In this document: positions 26,120-34,204 of the stretch, piece after piece
How the letters are laid out: each line of letters starts with the position of its first letter
Position numbering within the stretch: the stretch's first letter is position 1
Assembly (NCBI GenBank): GCA_017558145.1
Contig: JAFYWF010000106.1
Location: forward strand, 1-42,261
Reading direction: 5' to 3'
DNA from: Lachnospiraceae bacterium
Lineage (GTDB): Bacteria; Bacillota; Clostridia; Lachnospirales; Lachnospiraceae
Length of the DNA stretch: 42,261 nt
Translations under genes and position numbers: made by a program
Notes under the pieces: model-generated
Database searches by the model: none
What the model saw: the letters and a program-made list of their open reading frames with translations, nothing else
Told to the model about the DNA's origin: nothing

Positions 26120-27592
26120 TCATTTATATAGTCCATTATTAATCATGGGAGATTTAGGACAACGAGGATCCGGCATATAAATATTTTCTTTTCCATATCC
26201 TAACATAATATATTTCCAACATACCCCTCTTACGCTATGGCACTCATCAAATTCGTTACATTTTCCACATACTGTATTTTTGTAATTTGATTGGTCAAAT
26301 AAATGTGAGACATCGCCATTTTTCCAAACATCACTGAATTTCTGATTTCGTATATTTCCTATTACTAATTCTTTTTGTGACATTGTTCCTTCACAAAATG
26401 TAACATCTCCGTTAGGCATAATATAGGCTTGATGTAGATTTCCCGAGCACATAGATCGTTTAGAGAAATAATTACATTTTTCCGTATAAGAGTTCATAAT
26501 GTATTTTTTAGGTAATCCATGAGTTACGCGTATCGGAAAGTTAAGTTGTTTCTTGATTTGGCTTATCCGATTTTCTATAATCTCAATAGATTCTTCTGAT
26601 GGCATATATTCCGCAGATTTATACAATGAAAATCCGGCAGGTATTATCGAAACATTGTCAATATTGTCATATTGTGATAAAAAAGCAATCAATCGTTCCA
26701 CTTCCTCAATACAACAATTGTATTTTGTTATAACAGAGTTTATTTTCACCTTTATATCGGATTGCTTCAACTGGTCAAAAGTATTTTTCATATCGGATAA
26801 ATACTTTTCGCCCTTCACTTTAAGCAATGTCTCAATGATGGATGGATTAACACTATCCAATGATATTTGGATATTCTCAATACCTATTTCTTTCATTCTT
26901 TGTATTATTTGAAGTGAAATAGGAATCTTTGTAGAAATTGTTGGTGTCAATCCTAATTCTTTAAGTCTAAGTAAAATAGTGTCCCAATCATTATCTAAAA
27001 AGAACTCGCCTCCCATTATTGTAAAATCCAAAATGGGATGTTGGGCAATCTCATCCAACAATTCCATTATTTTAGACAAGGGAAGTTGTCTTTGTTTTCG
27101 TGTCCTACAATCTGCATAGCAATAGATACAATCCGTATAGCAGGATGTATTTATCATATATGTAATAAATAGAGGAAAATTCAACCTCTTTGTTTTAAAA
27201 TCTAGTGTGTCAAAAGAGAAATCAACCATAGAATTTCCATATTGATAATTTTCCGGTTTCTCTTTTAATAAAAGGTTAATTGGGAAAAACGATTCGTTTT
27301 CTGCATAACCAACAGAAAAAGGCTTAAGATTCCCTGTTATCTTTTCAATAAATTTCAAAGTTGACAATCCAAATAATTTTCCCAAGCAACTTTTTTTTAC
27401 AACATCTTCAATCGTATTGTTTCCATTAAAAAGAGATAAGAACTCCGCATGGTACGGATGAATAAAAGAATGAAAAGATACAGAATATCTATCTTCTGAG
27501 ACTTTAAAATCACGTGCCCATAACAAACTTCTTGTTTCGTCATGGCGGATAAAATAATTAGGATTTAGATATAATACATTTGACAATTCCAT
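26120..27592 (-). CDS. Radical SAM/SPASM RiPP maturase 2
   Basis: A 490-residue homologue of the maturases at 15705 and 35602. The N-terminal region (MELSNVLYLNPNYFIRHDET...) carries the same LNPxYxIRHD opening. Cluster motif CYTDCIYC (C151, C155, C158), then IMGGEFFLDNDW and IQISLDSVN. The C-terminal domain has NYFSKRSMCSGN, GDVTFCEGTM, CGKCNEFDECHSVRGVCW and the shared ending YMPDPRCPKSP. The precursor 2 gene is 178 bases upstream across a hairpin (27658-27705). Barrel 2 follows 60 bases downstream. Confidence 0.9.
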   Translation of the reverse strand: MELSNVLYLNPNYFIRHDETRSLLWARDFKVSEDRYSVSFHSFIHPYHAEFLSLFNGNNTIEDVVKKSCLGKLFGLSTLKFIEKITGNLKPFSVGYAENESFFPINLLLKEKPENYQYGNSMVDFSFDTLDFKTKRLNFPLFITYMINTSCYTDCIYCYADCRTRKQRQLPLSKIMELLDEIAQHPILDFTIMGGEFFLDNDWDTILLRLKELGLTPTISTKIPISLQIIQRMKEIGIENIQISLDSVNPSIIETLLKVKGEKYLSDMKNTFDQLKQSDIKVKINSVITKYNCCIEEVERLIAFLSQYDNIDNVSIIPAGFSLYKSAEYMPSEESIEIIENRISQIKKQLNFPIRVTHGLPKKYIMNSYTEKCNYFSKRSMCSGNLHQAYIMPNGDVTFCEGTMSQKELVIGNIRNQKFSDVWKNGDVSHLFDQSNYKNTVCGKCNEFDECHSVRGVCWKYIMLGYGKENIYMPDPRCPKSPMINNGLYK

Positions 27593-27657
27593 AATATCAA
27601 AATTATATAACGTATAACCAAAAAGTAAATTTGTTTGAACGCGCAGTTTTTTTATAT

Positions 27658-27705
27658 GGAAGAACCTCTCTTTTTCCGTACTTCAGATAAGGAGATGGTT
27701 CTTCC
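27658..27705 (-). terminator. Hairpin between precursor 2 and maturase 2
   Basis: GGAAGAACC (27658-27666) pairs with GGTTCTTCC (27697-27705), extended by TCTC/GAGA. No T tract on the minus strand. It could protect the precursor mRNA or lower read-through into the maturase gene. Confidence 0.5.
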
Positions 27706-27770
27706 TTAATTTAAAGAGTCAACGACAATAAATTATAGTCCACTCTCATGTCAAATAAAAGAAGGAAACA

Positions 27771-27959
27771 TTAGTTTTCCGGGGTTTCAGGCTGTTCCAA
27801 ATCAACAGCCTTCAGATCGCTTAACAGACAACCTGGTACACAACCCAAAGCGCATGCACCACCTTCAACATTTTCCATCTCTTCTAATCTAAGAAATCCT
27901 TCTTCTGAAAGGTTTTTCTTAATAACATCCTGAACATCTTGTTTGAGATTCTTTTTCAT
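27771..27959 (-). CDS. RiPP precursor peptide 2 (GG leader, CX3CX3C core)
   Basis: A 62-residue peptide. The leader (1-34) opens MKKNLKQDVQDVIKKNLSEE and ends LEEMENVEGG, a double-glycine cleavage site. The 28-residue core begins ACALGCVPGC, with C36, C40 and C44 at even CX3CX3C spacing, and ends in an acidic tail (DLEQPETPEN). It is first in a unit with maturase 2 and barrel 2 and is driven by promoter f. The GG leader and small, Cys-rich core mark it as a substrate of the adjacent maturase and of a C39 exporter. Confidence 0.92.
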   Translation of the reverse strand: MKKNLKQDVQDVIKKNLSEEGFLRLEEMENVEGGACALGCVPGCLLSDLKAVDLEQPETPEN

Positions 27960-28001
27960 AAGAAATGTTTTTTAGTTATACTTTAATTAATTATCACATT
28001 G

Positions 28002-28037
28002 CAAATGTAGAATCGTAGAGTCCGAGAATTATGGACT
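28002..28037 (-). promoter_or_regulatory. RiPP-type operator-promoter, copy f (precursor 2)
   Basis: On the minus strand AGTCCATAATTCTCGGACT (28037-28019, perfect half-sites), 9 bases, TACATTTG (28009-28002, exact -7 box), CAAT, GTGATAATTA. No -33 box. The precursor start codon is about 43 bases downstream of the -7 box. Confidence 0.85.
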
Positions 28038-28368
28038 ATATATTGGAACTTTAAGAATTAATACATATTGTGGCTAAATCTCAGAAATATGGTATTCTTT
28101 TCATATATTATAAATATTACCCGGTATCTGGAAATAACAATTGGTATGTACTTTATCCTTATTATATAAGGGTAGTAAATTATAAATCTTGTAGTGATTA
28201 AAATAGAAAAGGCTTGATACGCTTAATTATGTGACAAAACATAATGGGGGAATTGGAGAAAATCGGGTTAAAAGCGTTAAAATTTACCTTTTGTAGCATT
28301 TTATTAGATAACAATTGTTATCTTTGCCTAATCATTAATTTTCAAACCACTAATCATTAGGACTGAAT
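28038..28368. other. Divergent intergenic region before the TPR/HTH regulator
   Basis: Non-coding, 331 bases. TATCTTTG (28319-28326) is an exact -7 box on the plus strand for the regulator gene, 43 bases before its start codon. A -33 TTTG at normal spacing is not seen. No copy of the 19-bp operator faces the regulator gene. Nothing else is visible. Confidence 0.6.
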
Positions 28369-30243
28369 ATGAAGAAGGTACAATATGTTTTAGGAATGAT
28401 TGTCTGCTGCATCATTATGCTCTTATCTTGTTCAAAGAGTAATGATGTTAGTTCTTCTGCATTGTTGCCGGAATTGGTACAAGCTGAAGAAATTATGTAT
28501 GAATCACCTGATAGTGCTTTGCATATCCTTCAAACTATGCCCATTCCTCAACCTTCTGACAAATTACAATATGCAACTTGGGCATTGTTCGTGACTCAGG
28601 CCAAATACAAACTCAGTTTAAACCAATCGGACTCATTGCTCAATGTCGCTGCATCTTATTTCAACAAAAGCAAAATGTCCCAACGCCGTGCGTTGGTCTT
28701 GTATCATCAAGCGGGTCTCAAGAAGGAAAAGAAAGAATATGAGAAAGCTCAAAACTTGCTGTTGGAAGCAACTACCGAGGTAGAAAAGACCGACGATTAT
28801 CAGTTGGCTCATTTGGTTTACGCAAGTTTGGGCGGTATATATGTCTATCGGAGCTTGTTGGAGTATTCTTTATCCGCTTATAACAAAGCGTATGATTATG
28901 CGTTGAAATCTGCTGACCAAAAACACGTGATTGCATCGCTCGTTTATTTAGGAAGAACGTACGGAGTGTTGCGGGACGTTCCCAAGTCGATAGACTATTA
29001 CAAACAGGCTGCAAATTTGGCGAAAGAAACTCCGTATCACGAGATAGAAATCAGTACGCTGAACGAATTGGCAAGTATATATAATAAAGGTAAAGATTTT
29101 CAGTCGGCACTTATGTATATGAATGAAGTTCTTGAACTATGCAGCAAGTATTCGATTGAAGTAAGTCCGCAAGATTATGTGGTTTTGGGTGAGATCTATA
29201 AATCTTTAAATAAAACCGACTCTGCCGAGTTCTATTTAAAGAAAGCCTTATCGACTTCTAATATATATACTCGGCGTGGAGCTTGTTTGGATTTGTTTTA
29301 TCTCTATAAGAAGAATGGAAATTTTAAGGATGCGGCTTTATTCTTGGAACAGTCTTGGAAACTTCACGACTCCATTCAAAAATTAGATAAAAGTAAAGTT
29401 TTAATTGAAATGCAAGAAAAGTATAATCAACAAAAAATTATAAATGAAAAAAATGAAATAGAGCTTGAAAAAAATAACGTAATTTGTCGGGTATTGATAT
29501 GTTTGATAATTTCTTTAGTTGCAATAGTTGTTCTTTCTTATTTTTATCAGAAAAAGTTATTGGAAAAAGAGCGCAAAATACAAGATGCAGAGGAAATGAT
29601 TCGTAATAAAACTATCCAAATACAAGAAAATGAGCAAATAATAAACAAAAATCAAAAAAGAATTAATGATTTATATGATTTAATAAATAAAAACAAGGAT
29701 GTCCATGAGCAAATGGAAGAACAGTCTAAGTTATTGTTGCAAATTCAAAATTATAACATAGTATTAAAAAATGAGAATCAAGTTCTTCTGAAAGACATCA
29801 ATAAAATATCTTCCACTTTGAAGGAGAAATCAAAAGAATTGACAAAATTGGAAATTCTTTCAGAAGAAAATATGCAGTTACATGACAGAGAACGTTTTTT
29901 ATCAGCCCAATTGGTTATGAAAAACAATCTATTTAATTCATTAAAGGATAAGCCTAAATATATTGAATTATACCAATGGCGTGAAATTATAGAAAATATA
30001 GATATGATATATGATAGTTATACAAAACGTTTGTCTAAACTCATTCCAACTTTAACAGAAAGTGATATACAGGTTTGTTGTTTAATCAAACTCAAACTAT
30101 CTAATCCAACTATTGGAACTTTATTAGCTATATCACCAGCATCTGTGTCCAAACGTAAAATGCGTTTGAAGGAACGTATAATTCAGGTTATAGGGGCTTT
30201 TAATGATTGTCAAACATTGGATTTGTGGCTATGGGAATTTTGA
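28369..30243 (+). CDS. Membrane-anchored TPR protein with C-terminal HTH (probable RiPP regulator)
   Basis: A 624-residue one-component regulator. The N terminus has a lipoprotein-like signal (MLLSCSKSND). Helical tetratricopeptide repeats fill about residues 30-330 (e.g. SAYNKAYDYALKSADQ, SIDYYKQAANLAKE). A single membrane helix lies near 370-392 (VLICLIISLVAIVVLSYFY). A long coiled coil follows (about 395-520). The cytoplasmic end carries a LuxR-like HTH, LTESDIQVCCLIKLKLSNPT then LLAISPASVSKRKMRLKERI. This class of Bacteroidetes protein senses a periplasmic signal and binds DNA at the membrane. Its place between the minus-strand RiPP units and the plus-strand export operon makes it the best candidate for binding the repeated 19-bp operator. 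That link is inference. Confidence 0.8.
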   Translation: MKKVQYVLGMIVCCIIMLLSCSKSNDVSSSALLPELVQAEEIMYESPDSALHILQTMPIPQPSDKLQYATWALFVTQAKYKLSLNQSDSLLNVAASYFNKSKMSQRRALVLYHQAGLKKEKKEYEKAQNLLLEATTEVEKTDDYQLAHLVYASLGGIYVYRSLLEYSLSAYNKAYDYALKSADQKHVIASLVYLGRTYGVLRDVPKSIDYYKQAANLAKETPYHEIEISTLNELASIYNKGKDFQSALMYMNEVLELCSKYSIEVSPQDYVVLGEIYKSLNKTDSAEFYLKKALSTSNIYTRRGACLDLFYLYKKNGNFKDAALFLEQSWKLHDSIQKLDKSKVLIEMQEKYNQQKIINEKNEIELEKNNVICRVLICLIISLVAIVVLSYFYQKKLLEKERKIQDAEEMIRNKTIQIQENEQIINKNQKRINDLYDLINKNKDVHEQMEEQSKLLLQIQNYNIVLKNENQVLLKDINKISSTLKEKSKELTKLEILSEENMQLHDRERFLSAQLVMKNNLFNSLKDKPKYIELYQWREIIENIDMIYDSYTKRLSKLIPTLTESDIQVCCLIKLKLSNPTIGTLLAISPASVSKRKMRLKERIIQVIGAFNDCQTLDLWLWEF

Positions 30244-30275
30244 AAGTATCCGTTGTCCTTTTTGATAATATGTAT

Positions 30276-30319
30276 AAAAACGTAATTTGCTTATAAATAG
30301 CAAGTTGCGTTTTTTATTT
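30276..30319 (+). terminator. Terminator after the TPR/HTH gene
   Basis: AAAAACGTAATTTGC (30276-30290) pairs with GCAAGTTGCGTTTTT (30300-30314) with two G-U pairs, and a T run follows. Confidence 0.75.
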
Positions 30320-30343
30320 GTCCTTATTCGGTCTATTTTATGT

Positions 30344-30376
30344 CTTGTCTTTTCTCTGTGAAATACTATATTTTTG
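30344..30376 (+). promoter_or_regulatory. Promoter of the export/modification operon
   Basis: TATTTTTG (30369-30376) is an exact -7 box. CTTG at 30344-30347 is a near -33 box with 21-base spacing. The 19-bp RiPP operator is absent here, so this operon is probably controlled differently from the minus-strand units. Confidence 0.6.
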
Positions 30377-30408
30377 CACCATAATTAGTAACAAAAAAAA
30401 ATAATGGT

Positions 30409-30825
30409 ATGAGAAAAGAAACTATTTTTTGCAATTTGCAAATCGTGCTATTAAGCTTAAGTTTAAGTTTTGCATCGGTATTAAACGTATATTCTTCTTT
30501 TAGTGCAGAAGAATATGATATTGAATTAAACAGTAACAATTGGAGAGGAGATATGTTGACTTGGACATTGGCTGCTTATCCTTTTAGTGCTACTATCTCA
30601 AACAGTAATCTAATTATTAAAAACCAGACTCCTTATTATGAACTTACGGTGTCTATTTCCAATATTCAAACTGATGAAAAAGTGTGTGAAATGAATATAG
30701 CTAAAGAAAATAGCAATTATATTATTATTCCTATTTTAAATTTAGAGGAAGGACAATATCTCTTAGAAATTAAAGATTCTGAAAGAAACGACAGTTGGGT
30801 CTTTGGTTGTTTTGATATTATATAG
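30409..30825 (+). CDS. DUF3244-type secreted protein
   Basis: A 138-residue protein with a signal peptide (about 1-32: IVLLSLSLSFASVLNVYSS) and one Ig-like beta sandwich. Strand pattern 'YDIELNSNNW', 'FSATISNSNLIIKN', 'YELTVSISNIQ', 'NYIIIPILNLEEGQYLLEIK' and the end 'WVFGCFDII' fit DUF3244, a family of small Bacteroidales exported proteins of unknown function. It is first in the 30.4-37.7 kb operon, eight bases before the HTH gene. It could be an envelope chaperone or immunity-type protein, but nothing in the sequence proves that. Confidence 0.65.
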   Translation: MRKETIFCNLQIVLLSLSLSFASVLNVYSSFSAEEYDIELNSNNWRGDMLTWTLAAYPFSATISNSNLIIKNQTPYYELTVSISNIQTDEKVCEMNIAKENSNYIIIPILNLEEGQYLLEIKDSERNDSWVFGCFDII

Positions 30826-30833
30826 ATTGTCCT

Positions 30834-31076
30834 ATGAAACGCATAGATTTAAGAGTAATTCTCCGAATGGATTTTATGATTCAGCATCGGTGTACGGGAA
30901 CTCCAGAGGAGTTTGCCAATAAGTTGGATATGTCACGTTCGACGTTCTTTGAGCATCTCGCATATATGCGGTACGACTTGGATATATCTATTCCTTATGA
31001 TAGATACCAAAGAACATACTATTACGAGGACAAAGGTCTATACGCTTCATTAGGGTTTAAGACCGCCAATGTCTAA
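30834..31076 (+). CDS. Small HTH DNA-binding protein
   Basis: An 80-residue protein with one helix-turn-helix at about residues 22-50: GTPEEFANKLDMSRSTFFEH then LAYMRYDLDISI, a DeoR/HTH_11-like wing that ends in YYYEDKGLY. Such small HTH proteins are found near RiPP and bacteriocin genes in Bacteroidales. It is second in the export operon, 8 bases after the DUF3244 stop and 19 bases before the glycosyltransferase. It may tune this operon. The DNA target is unknown. Confidence 0.7.
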   Translation: MKRIDLRVILRMDFMIQHRCTGTPEEFANKLDMSRSTFFEHLAYMRYDLDISIPYDRYQRTYYYEDKGLYASLGFKTANV

Positions 31077-31095
31077 ATAATAACAAGCGACCGCC

Positions 31096-31995
31096 ATGTA
31101 TGAACTGTTGTTTGACATAAAGCCTCAAACAAGCCAGATTAGAGTCACCATTCGGCTTGCTACGCTATTAAGCAGGAAAGGGAATCAAGTATATTACACC
31201 CATACTTCCGATTCCATCTTCACTATGGACTTGCTTAAGAAGGGGATTGGCAGGGTTCTCTACCCTGATGACTTGCAATGGTTCACTCCCAATCTTGCAT
31301 TGCTTGACTGTCTGTTGAAGGAGAAAGGTTCCGTTTACACCCGTTACGGTATCCGATATATGTATGTCGCCGCCCGAAAGAGTATGGATGAAACCATGAT
31401 AGAGCAAATGAATGGTATTCCATTGCTCTATCTTCCTCCTTCCCCCTATCTGGCATTGTCGCAAAGTGCAAGAGAAACAGATTTCATCGATAAAATCGAA
31501 GAAATCAAAGAGGATCATTCCCGTAGTGTCATCATCGGTGTATTGGAAGAAGAAGGATATTCACTTGCGGAGATAGAGCAGGTTTATAAAGCCATCAAGT
31601 ATTGTGGCATCAATAATCCGGGTTATCAATTCATCATATTGACGAATCAGGGAGTAATCGAAGAAAAACTCTTTGTTTTGCCGGAAAATATTAGCGTATA
31701 TCGTCCCCACGATTTGCAATCGCTACTTCCGCTTTGCGATATGGCTTTGGTCAGAGGAGACGGGAATGCCAATATTGAATGTGTGTTCGCACATATACCG
31801 GCACTGGAGTTTTCTTCCCGTAATCTGAATCGGATAACTCCGCTTAAATTAGAGAAACAAATCAAAGAGACGATTGGCAATCGAGATTATCTTATCAACC
31901 AACAAAAGCAATTGTGCCATTTCTATCAGCAGGAGAATTTGCAGATAGACAGTTTGGTCAATTGGATTATAGAACAATTAAAAGAGAACAAGTGA
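31096..31995 (+). CDS. GT-B-fold glycosyltransferase-like protein
   Basis: A 299-residue protein with two Rossmann-like halves. The first has RVTIRLATLLSRKGNQVYYT, like the opening of MurG/UGT enzymes. The second has IILTNQGVIEEKLFVLPENI, followed by VYRPHDLQSLLPLCDMALVR, then GDGNANIECVFAHIPALEFS, which matches the donor-sugar region of GT1-type transferases (LPxxDLxVTHGGxNTxxEAxxxxxP). The usual His of HGG is replaced by Gly (GDGNAN). Its stop overlaps the exporter start (TGATG). In this operon it might glycosylate the peptide or a carrier lipid. A non-catalytic relative is possible. Confidence 0.6.
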   Translation: MYELLFDIKPQTSQIRVTIRLATLLSRKGNQVYYTHTSDSIFTMDLLKKGIGRVLYPDDLQWFTPNLALLDCLLKEKGSVYTRYGIRYMYVAARKSMDETMIEQMNGIPLLYLPPSPYLALSQSARETDFIDKIEEIKEDHSRSVIIGVLEEEGYSLAEIEQVYKAIKYCGINNPGYQFIILTNQGVIEEKLFVLPENISVYRPHDLQSLLPLCDMALVRGDGNANIECVFAHIPALEFSSRNLNRITPLKLEKQIKETIGNRDYLINQQKQLCHFYQQENLQIDSLVNWIIEQLKENK

Positions 31996-34196
31996 TGAAA
32001 AAATTCCCTTTTTACAAACAACTTGACGCAATGGACTGTGGTCCTACTTGCTTGCGCATGATTGCGGCATATTACGGAAAACGGTTTTCCGTACAGCAAT
32101 TGCGCGAGCAGTCCTTCATCCAGCGTACCGGAGTGAACCTTTTAGGTATTAGTGAGGCTGCTGCCAGCATCGGACTCCGTGCGACCGGACAACGGACAAC
32201 CATTGAGAAACTACGTCAACAATCCAAACTACCCTGCATCCTTCATTGGAAACAGAAACACTTTGTCGTACTCTATCGTGTAGAGAGGAAAGAAGACAAG
32301 GCTTTCTACTATATCGCAGATCCTGCCTATGGACTTCTGAAATATGAAGAAAGCGAGTTCAGGAAATGCTGGATCAGTACCCAACAAATGGGGGCTGAAA
32401 AGGGAATTGTACTGTTGCTGGAAGTTACTCCACAATTCTATGAGACAGAACCTATCAAATATGAAAAACTCTCTTTGTGGTATCTGTTCCATTATGTACG
32501 TCCTTATCGTAAAGCCATGTACCAATTGGTATTGGGACTGCTCGCAGGAAGTGTGTTGCAATTGGTCTTTCCTTTTCTGACCCAGACAATCGTCGATCAG
32601 GGCATCGGTCATCGGAACCTGAGTTTTATACAGCTTGTACTTATCGCACAGCTGATGCTTGTGTTCAGTCGTACCTTGATTGAGGTTATCCGACGGTGTA
32701 TCCTATTGCATATCGGTACAAGGGTCAATGTTTCTCTAATCTCGGATTTTCTTACCAAACTAATGAAACTTCCGATGAGGTTCTTTGACAGCAAATTGGC
32801 AGGTGACTTGATCCGTCGTATAGAAGACCATAACCGCATAGAAAGTTTCCTGACACAATCGGTTTTGCAGATACTGTTTGCCACACTGACCATTCTCATA
32901 TTCGGCAGCGTACTCGCGGTTTATGATTGGCAGATATTTCTTATCTTCCTGTTCTTCAGTGCGCTCTATATCGGATGGGTCAAACTGTTCATGCGCAAGC
33001 GTGCCGACCTGAACAAGAAGAATTTTGAGCAGATGGCAGTCAATCAAAACAATCTGATGCAGCTGATTTATGGTATGCAGGATATCAAACTGTTGGGATG
33101 TGAACAGCAGAAACGTTGGGAATGGGAGAATATACAAGCCTCTTTGTTCCATATCAATATGAGCTCGTTGAATTTGGGACAATGGCAACAAGTCGGAGCG
33201 GTATTGATTAATGAAGTGAAGAATATTCTGATAACCGTACTTTCCGCAACGGCGGTTCTCCACGGGAACATCACTTTAGGTGTCATGCTGTCCATCCAAT
33301 ATATCATCGGTCAGATGCAGGGACCCATCAGCCAGTTCGTGAGTTTTATGCAGGCTACTCAAGATGCCAAACTTAGTTTGGAGCGTCTTGGAGAAATACA
33401 CGGAAAACCGGACGAAGAAATAGAGGGGCAGCACATCGAAACAAACCTCTCCGGTAAAGACGGTATCTATTTAAGGAACATCGAGTTCACTTATGGTTCA
33501 GAGAAATCCAAAAGAATCATCAGGAACCTTTCGTTGGATATTCCGGCAGGAAAGACTACGGCTATCGTAGGATTGAGCGGAAGCGGAAAAACGACACTCA
33601 TCAAATTGATGTTGGGTTTCTATCCACCTACGGACGGAGAGGTCTGTATCGGGGAGCGTTCTCTGCAGAAAATCAGTTTCAAGGAATGGCGCAAGCATTG
33701 CGGAGTAGTCATGCAGGAAGGATTTATCTTCGGTGATACCATTGCGAACAACATAGCACCGGATGGGGAAATCATTGACAAAGAACGTATGGCTTACGCT
33801 GTGGAAATGGCTAACATACGGGATTTCATTGAATCCTTGCCCTTGAAATATAATACCAAAATCGGTAATACAGGACAAGGATTGAGCCAGGGTCAGAAAC
33901 AGCGTATCCTGATAGCCCGTGCCATTTACAGGAATCCTGATTATCTGTTCTTTGATGAAGCGACCAATGCCTTGGATACGGACAATGAAAAAGCCATCCA
34001 GCATAATCTGGACCAGTTCTTCAAAGACAAAACTGTTGTTATTGTCGCCCATCGATTGAGTACAGTCCGAAATGCCGACCAAATTGTGGTACTGAAAGAA
34101 GGAGAAATAAAAGAAAAGGGAACACATGAAGAATTGATAGCCAGTCGCGGCGATTATTATAGACTTGTGAAAAACCAGTTGGAACTTAATGCTTGA
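31995..34196 (+). CDS. Peptidase-containing ABC exporter (C39 peptidase, bacteriocin-type)
   Basis: A 733-residue PCAT that cuts the GG leader and exports the core. C39 peptidase over about 1-135, with catalytic C15 (MDCGPTC), H89 (KQKHFVVLY) and D109 (IADPAYG) all intact. Six membrane helices over about 160-440 (e.g. MYQLVLGLLAGSVLQLVFPF). ABC ATPase: Walker A VGLSGSGKTT, signature GLSQGQKQR, Walker B YLFFDEATNALD, switch VAHRLST. The start at 31995 overlaps the previous stop and gives a proper C39 opening; an earlier in-frame start would add 27 residues unlike C39. The HlyD-like gene begins 8 bases after its stop. It could serve all three GG precursors. Confidence 0.95.
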   Translation: MKKFPFYKQLDAMDCGPTCLRMIAAYYGKRFSVQQLREQSFIQRTGVNLLGISEAAASIGLRATGQRTTIEKLRQQSKLPCILHWKQKHFVVLYRVERKEDKAFYYIADPAYGLLKYEESEFRKCWISTQQMGAEKGIVLLLEVTPQFYETEPIKYEKLSLWYLFHYVRPYRKAMYQLVLGLLAGSVLQLVFPFLTQTIVDQGIGHRNLSFIQLVLIAQLMLVFSRTLIEVIRRCILLHIGTRVNVSLISDFLTKLMKLPMRFFDSKLAGDLIRRIEDHNRIESFLTQSVLQILFATLTILIFGSVLAVYDWQIFLIFLFFSALYIGWVKLFMRKRADLNKKNFEQMAVNQNNLMQLIYGMQDIKLLGCEQQKRWEWENIQASLFHINMSSLNLGQWQQVGAVLINEVKNILITVLSATAVLHGNITLGVMLSIQYIIGQMQGPISQFVSFMQATQDAKLSLERLGEIHGKPDEEIEGQHIETNLSGKDGIYLRNIEFTYGSEKSKRIIRNLSLDIPAGKTTAIVGLSGSGKTTLIKLMLGFYPPTDGEVCIGERSLQKISFKEWRKHCGVVMQEGFIFGDTIANNIAPDGEIIDKERMAYAVEMANIRDFIESLPLKYNTKIGNTGQGLSQGQKQRILIARAIYRNPDYLFFDEATNALDTDNEKAIQHNLDQFFKDKTVVIVAHRLSTVRNADQIVVLKEGEIKEKGTHEELIASRGDYYRLVKNQLELNA

Positions 34197-34204
34197 TTGA
34201 ACTT

